From: G963676205 sp964342525
GTDB lineage: Bacteria > Campylobacterota > Campylobacteria > Campylobacterales > Arcobacteraceae
Assembly (NCBI GenBank): GCA_964342525.1
Contig: CAYFGQ010000050.1
Location: forward strand, 1 to 24,936
DNA: 24,936 nucleotides
Reading direction: 5' to 3'
Shown here: positions 21,579-24,936 of the stretch, one piece after another
Position numbering within the stretch: the first letter of the stretch is position 1
How the letters are laid out: each line of letters starts with the position of its first letter
Translations under genes and position numbers: made by a program
Notes under the pieces: model-generated
What the model was told of the DNA's origin: nothing
Databases searched by the model: none
Seen by the model: the letters and a program-made list of their open reading frames with translations, nothing else

Positions 21579-23395
21579 AGTTTTGAACCTTTTGTTAGTT
21601 CAAAAATGATTTGTATATTTACACCATTATCTGAATCAATAGTAAGAATAGAGTTTTTTAGTTTATTGGAAAACTGTTTTATAAGGTTTAGCCCAAGACC
21701 TTCTTTGGTATTTTTTAGATTAAATCCTTTACCATTGTCCACTATACTTAGTTTTGAATATTTATCATCATTTGAGAGCTTTAAATCTATATGTAGATTA
21801 TCATTGTTATTATATTTTATAGAGTTATTTATTGCCTCATTTATGATCATACCTAAAGATATGGCATCATCCATTTTGATTTGTATATTTGATATATCAG
21901 TTTTTATATCTATATTTGAGTATTGGGAGATGATTTTATTTATATAGGTATTACTATCTATTTTTGTTAGATTATCTGATTCATATAAAAGCCTATGAAC
22001 TAGGGCCATGGAAGATATCCTAGATACAAAATCAGGAAAAATATTTTTAGCATCTTTATCTATTATTTTATCCTCTTCCATCCAAATGATACCAATAAGT
22101 ATTTGAAAATTGTTTTTTACCCTATGATAAACCTCTTTTAATAAAAGATCCTTTTCTTCTAAAAGCTCAACAATCTCTTTTGTTCTATCATCAATCTCCT
22201 TTTGTAAAACAAGCTCTTTTCTTTGTGTAATCTCAATAAGCTCCTTTTGCATATCTAATCTTTGATTTTGCAAGGAGTTAAACCTTTGTGTTAACATCAA
22301 AGAGAAAAAAATGATCTCTATGTATGAGCCTATTAAAAAGGAGTATCTATTTATATCATTGTTTTCTAGCCAACCATTTGCCACAGAAGACATTAATGAT
22401 ATGGTTATTAAATAAAAGGATAAAGCAAAAATATAATATTTTGCTGTTTTATGACCTTTTATCCATACATATATAGCAGAACCAGAGAGTAATATAAACA
22501 TAATACTAGCAGTAGAACTAAGCATCTCATACCAAGGATCAATATCACTCAATAACAATACAGCTAATATGGAGAAAAATAAAGCAAATAGATCAAATAC
22601 TCTTTTTAGTGTTTTATTGTATTTTTTTATCTCTAAAAACTGTGCAGAGAATAAAAGTAAAAATAAAACAAATAAAGCTGTACTTATATGAAACTCATAA
22701 TAATAAGGCTGAAAACCAAGATATAGGTTTAGTCCACTAAATAAAGAGATAAATAAAATAAAAGAGGTGGTATAACCCACATAGTATATATAGATCTTAT
22801 CTTTTAATTTTATAAATAAAAAGAGATTTAATACAACAACAATAAACAAGCCACCAAAATATAATAAATAAAGAAGGGTATTTATTAACTCATAATAGGT
22901 ATAAAAACTTTTTCTCTCAAATATTTGAAATTCAGCAAAATTTCCAACCTTATTGTATGTTTGTATATAAAAGCTTTTGGTCTCATTTTTTTTGATTTTT
23001 ATTTCAAAAGCTGGATTATGATGGTATATTTCCCTATTTTTTAATGGAATGGATATACCATTTTCTTTTTTTATCCAAGTATTATTTTTAAGGCTATAAA
23101 GGTTTACCTGATCAAAATATGGCTCAGTAAAATATAAGACGAAATCATCTTTATCGCTTTTATTTTCTATCTCTATTTTAAACCAATTATTTCCACTTAG
23201 ATAACCTAAGGTAAATTGACTATCTATTTGTTTAGTAAAATCTATTTGTTTTATTTGATCTATGGAAAGCTTTTGGGATTTATCATAATAATATAAGATA
23301 TTAAAATTATCGATTTTTGTATCACCTTCACTAATAGTGATCTTTGCATATAGAAAGTTTATAGATAAAAGTAAAACAAAAAATAATCTATACAT
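21575..23395 (-). CDS. 7TMR-DISM sensor histidine kinase (first of the tandem pair)
   Basis: A 606-residue paralogue of the next gene with the same layout: signal peptide 1-17, extracytoplasmic DISM domain (QFTLGYLSGNNWFKIEIEN), seven TM helices, coiled coil, and kinase core with HRVKNNFQ (H424), NEAINNSIKY, DNGKGF and LGLNLI. Identical length, collinear motifs and shared phrases (ANGWLENNDI in this protein, ANGWIENNDI in the other) point to tandem duplication followed by divergence. The catalytic half looks near half-identical by eye and the sensor half more diverged. It lies 4 bases after the response regulator gene and is translationally close to it. The signal is unknown; differing sensor domains suggest different or combined ligands. 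Confidence 0.88.
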   Translation of the reverse strand: MYRLFFVLLLSINFLYAKITISEGDTKIDNFNILYYYDKSQKLSIDQIKQIDFTKQIDSQFTLGYLSGNNWFKIEIENKSDKDDFVLYFTEPYFDQVNLYSLKNNTWIKKENGISIPLKNREIYHHNPAFEIKIKKNETKSFYIQTYNKVGNFAEFQIFERKSFYTYYELINTLLYLLYFGGLFIVVVLNLFLFIKLKDKIYIYYVGYTTSFILFISLFSGLNLYLGFQPYYYEFHISTALFVLFLLLFSAQFLEIKKYNKTLKRVFDLFALFFSILAVLLLSDIDPWYEMLSSTASIMFILLSGSAIYVWIKGHKTAKYYIFALSFYLITISLMSSVANGWLENNDINRYSFLIGSYIEIIFFSLMLTQRFNSLQNQRLDMQKELIEITQRKELVLQKEIDDRTKEIVELLEEKDLLLKEVYHRVKNNFQILIGIIWMEEDKIIDKDAKNIFPDFVSRISSMALVHRLLYESDNLTKIDSNTYINKIISQYSNIDIKTDISNIQIKMDDAISLGMIINEAINNSIKYNNNDNLHIDLKLSNDDKYSKLSIVDNGKGFNLKNTKEGLGLNLIKQFSNKLKNSILTIDSDNGVNIQIIFELTKGSKL

Positions 23396-23399
23396 GAAC

Positions 23400-24092
23400 T
23401 CAAATTTTATTTAAAATATATCCTATACCTGAGATATTTTCTATATTAAGTAGGGGTGCTTTTTTCCTTACCCTTAGGATTGTGTCTCTAATAGTAGAAT
23501 CAGCTATATCCTTGCCATCCCATATAATATTTTTTAGTTCTTCAAAACTAACCGCAAGCTCTAAATTTTCACACAAAAGATCAATAATACCTTGCTCTTT
23601 TTTAGTTAGTTGGATTTGACTATTCTCTTGATATAAAGCTTTTTGTTCACAATTGTATTTATATCCATTACCTAGAGCGATAAACTCTTTAGATTCTTCA
23701 TTTGTTTTTATTTTACCTATTCTTTTTAGAGTTACATTTAAAGTAGCCTCTATATCTTTTTCTGTAAAAGGTTTTATCATATAAGCATATAAATTAGTTT
23801 GAGCTGCTTCTTCTATTGTCTGGGTATCATAGTATGCTGTTATATAGATAATAGGGATAGAATAAAATTGATTTAATTTTCGTGCAGATGTTATACCATC
23901 AATTGAACCTTCTATATTTATATCCATAAAAATAAGATCAATATGATTATTTTTTACTATTTGTTCTGATTCCTCATGATTTGTAGTTAAATGGATATTT
24001 AAAAAACCTAGACTATAAAGTACTTTTTTTATAAATTGTGAAGTGATCCACTCATCTTCTACTATTAAAATCTGAATATCTTTTTCACTCAA
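23400..24092 (-). CDS. Response regulator (receiver plus winged helix)
   Basis: A 230-residue DNA-binding regulator. The receiver (about 5-120) has a full active site: acidic pair E12-D13, phosphoacceptor D57 (LIFMDINIEGSIDG), T85 and K107 (MIKPF). The phrase MDINIEGSIDG is typical of receivers that pair with HisKA_2 kinases. The C-terminal domain (about 150-230, LTKKEQGIIDLLCE, STIRDTILRVRKK, SGIGYILNK) is an OmpR/PhoB-like winged helix. The start is TTG 24092 with AAGGA 7 bases upstream; no ATG is nearby in frame. A TATAAT promoter lies at 24120-24125. It is the first gene of an operon with the two kinases and is the likely target of both. Confidence 0.88.
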   Translation of the reverse strand: MSEKDIQILIVEDEWITSQFIKKVLYSLGFLNIHLTTNHEESEQIVKNNHIDLIFMDINIEGSIDGITSARKLNQFYSIPIIYITAYYDTQTIEEAAQTNLYAYMIKPFTEKDIEATLNVTLKRIGKIKTNEESKEFIALGNGYKYNCEQKALYQENSQIQLTKKEQGIIDLLCENLELAVSFEELKNIIWDGKDIADSTIRDTILRVRKKAPLLNIENISGIGYILNKI

Positions 24093-24112
24093 GAGCTAAT
24101 CCTTATAGTTTT

Positions 24113-24130
24113 TATATAGATTATATCATA
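24113..24130 (-). promoter_or_regulatory. Promoter of the response regulator-kinase operon
   Basis: On the minus strand TATAAT occupies 24125-24120, giving a start near 24113 and a 20-base leader with AAGGA before TTG 24092. It faces away from the hemerythrin gene. The 24093-24301 interval holds only these divergent control regions and no gene that I can see. Confidence 0.6.
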
Positions 24131-24301
24131 TAAATTACGACAACTTTCCGACAGAGGTTTACTTTTATAATTTATTTTATTTTTTATATAAAATACTATT
24201 TTTAAATAAATAGATACTTTTGCTAATGTGGAATATTTATGTATATTTTTTGTAATTTTATTGTAAAATTATTTCCATTAAAAATTGGGGAAATGGGATA
24301 G

Positions 24302-24936
24302 ATGATACAGTGTAAGATTTTTTGGGATGGAGCCTATGAACTTGGTCATGATAAGATAGATAGTGAACACCAGAAGCTTTTTTCTTTGGCAAATGAGATA
24401 TATAATTGTAGTGAAGATATAGATGAGATAAAAAAGATTATAAGGGAGCTTATAAAATATACTAAGTTTCACTTTTCAAATGAAGAAAATTATATGAAAA
24501 GTATAAATTATCTAGGACTAAAAGATCATAAAAAATTACACGAAAAGATCATGAAAGAGTTAGCAGTTATTGTTTCTAAAATAGATACAATGGATATAAA
24601 AGAGATAAAACAAAATTTAGAGCTTTTTATAACTGAAAATATCGTAACACATATCTTAGTAGATGATAAAAAAGTACATCACTTTAGAAGATCAAAAGAT
24701 GAGCTTAGAGATATATTTAAATGGAAAGATAATTTTAAACTAAATGTATCAGCCATAGATAATGAGCATCAAAAACTATTTTTGATAGCCCAAAAAGCCT
24801 TAAGTTATAGTGGACAAAATAAAATCAACCACGTAAAAAACACAATTTTAGAGCTTTACAACTATATGAAACAACACTTTGAAAATGAAGAAAAATATAT
24901 GGAATCTATTGTATATCCATTATATGAAGAGCATAA
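24302..24936 (+). CDS. Tandem-domain bacteriohemerythrin, 3' end cut by window
   Basis: Cytoplasmic O2-binding or O2-sensing protein; at least 211 residues are visible and the gene continues past the window. Domain 1 (about 5-125) has the full diiron ligand set of bacteriohemerythrins: H23 (IDSEHQKLF), H57 and E61 (KFHFSNEENYM), H76 and H80 (DHKKLH), H117 and D121 (THILVDD). Domain 2 starts at FKWKDNFKLN with IDNEHQKLF and KQHFENEEKYM and is cut near its HxxxH motif. ATG 24302 has GGGGAAATGGGAT upstream. TAAAAT near 24264 could be its -10. It diverges from the kinase operon. Tandem hemerythrin domains are uncommon compared with single-domain forms; an O2-carrier or signalling role is inferred. 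Confidence 0.87.
   Translation, partial: MIQCKIFWDGAYELGHDKIDSEHQKLFSLANEIYNCSEDIDEIKKIIRELIKYTKFHFSNEENYMKSINYLGLKDHKKLHEKIMKELAVIVSKIDTMDIKEIKQNLELFITENIVTHILVDDKKVHHFRRSKDELRDIFKWKDNFKLNVSAIDNEHQKLFLIAQKALSYSGQNKINHVKNTILELYNYMKQHFENEEKYMESIVYPLYEEH

Noticed and set aside
24278..24472. Minus-strand 64-residue ORF at 24.3-24.5 kb
   Set aside because: It lies opposite the hemerythrin gene, whose ligand motifs settle the coding strand.
1..24936. CRISPR array, insertion sequence or RNA gene
   Set aside because: No regularly spaced repeats, transposase motif, terminal inverted repeats or tRNA/rRNA-like sequence was seen on either strand.

Overview
The window reads as a chromosomal segment of an AT-rich (roughly 30% G+C by eye) member of the Campylobacterota, most like the Arcobacter group. 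This rests on base composition, on the run plasminogen-binding-protein-like gene, glcD, yihY/rbn (a neighbourhood I recall from Helicobacter and Campylobacter), on T-tract plus TATAAT promoters without a clear -35, and on families such as DUF1538, DUF3015/DUF4105 and 7TMR-DISM kinases. No rRNA, tRNA, transposase, CRISPR array or phage structural gene was found.

Layout. (1) 1-5065, plus strand: the 3' part of leuA, then a likely cation-homeostasis group: a six-TM K+ channel with an RCK domain, a stand-alone second RCK protein with a degraded nucleotide-binding motif, and a duplicated DUF1538 membrane protein with a C-terminal PII-like domain. (2) 5163-6354: an atypical OmpR-like response regulator and two small proteins, one a Cys4 zinc-ribbon, ending at a hairpin terminator that also serves the convergent gene. 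(3) 6375-7939: a LexA/CI-like S24 self-cleaving repressor with operator-like repeats over its own promoter, a 31-codon ORF in a structured intergenic region, and an unknown Lys/Ser-rich protein. (4) 8044-12278: a compact five-gene operon cmoA - bcp - pgbA-like - glcD - yihY.

(5) 12253-19649, mostly minus strand: surface and envelope genes. These are a glycosyltransferase, a TIM-barrel glycoside-hydrolase-like membrane protein, a DUF3015/DUF4105 pair, an orphan oligopeptide-type ABC permease (plus strand), and a tagD - CDP-glycerol glycerophosphotransferase - acetyltransferase operon that suggests glycerol-phosphate decoration of a surface polymer. (6) 19758-24092, minus strand: a response regulator followed by two tandem 606-residue 7TMR-DISM histidine kinases that look like duplicates. 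(7) 24302-end, plus strand: a tandem-domain bacteriohemerythrin, cut by the window edge and divergent from the kinase operon.

The most striking points are: a DUF4105 outer-membrane-barrel gene whose reading frame has no ATG/GTG/TTG before the conserved core and seems to begin at CTG, so that the first ATG would drop about 148 residues including the signal peptide; the paired normal/degenerate RCK proteins beside a PII-tailed transporter; the TagD/TagF-type operon in a Gram-negative genome; and the duplicated sensor kinases sharing one regulator.
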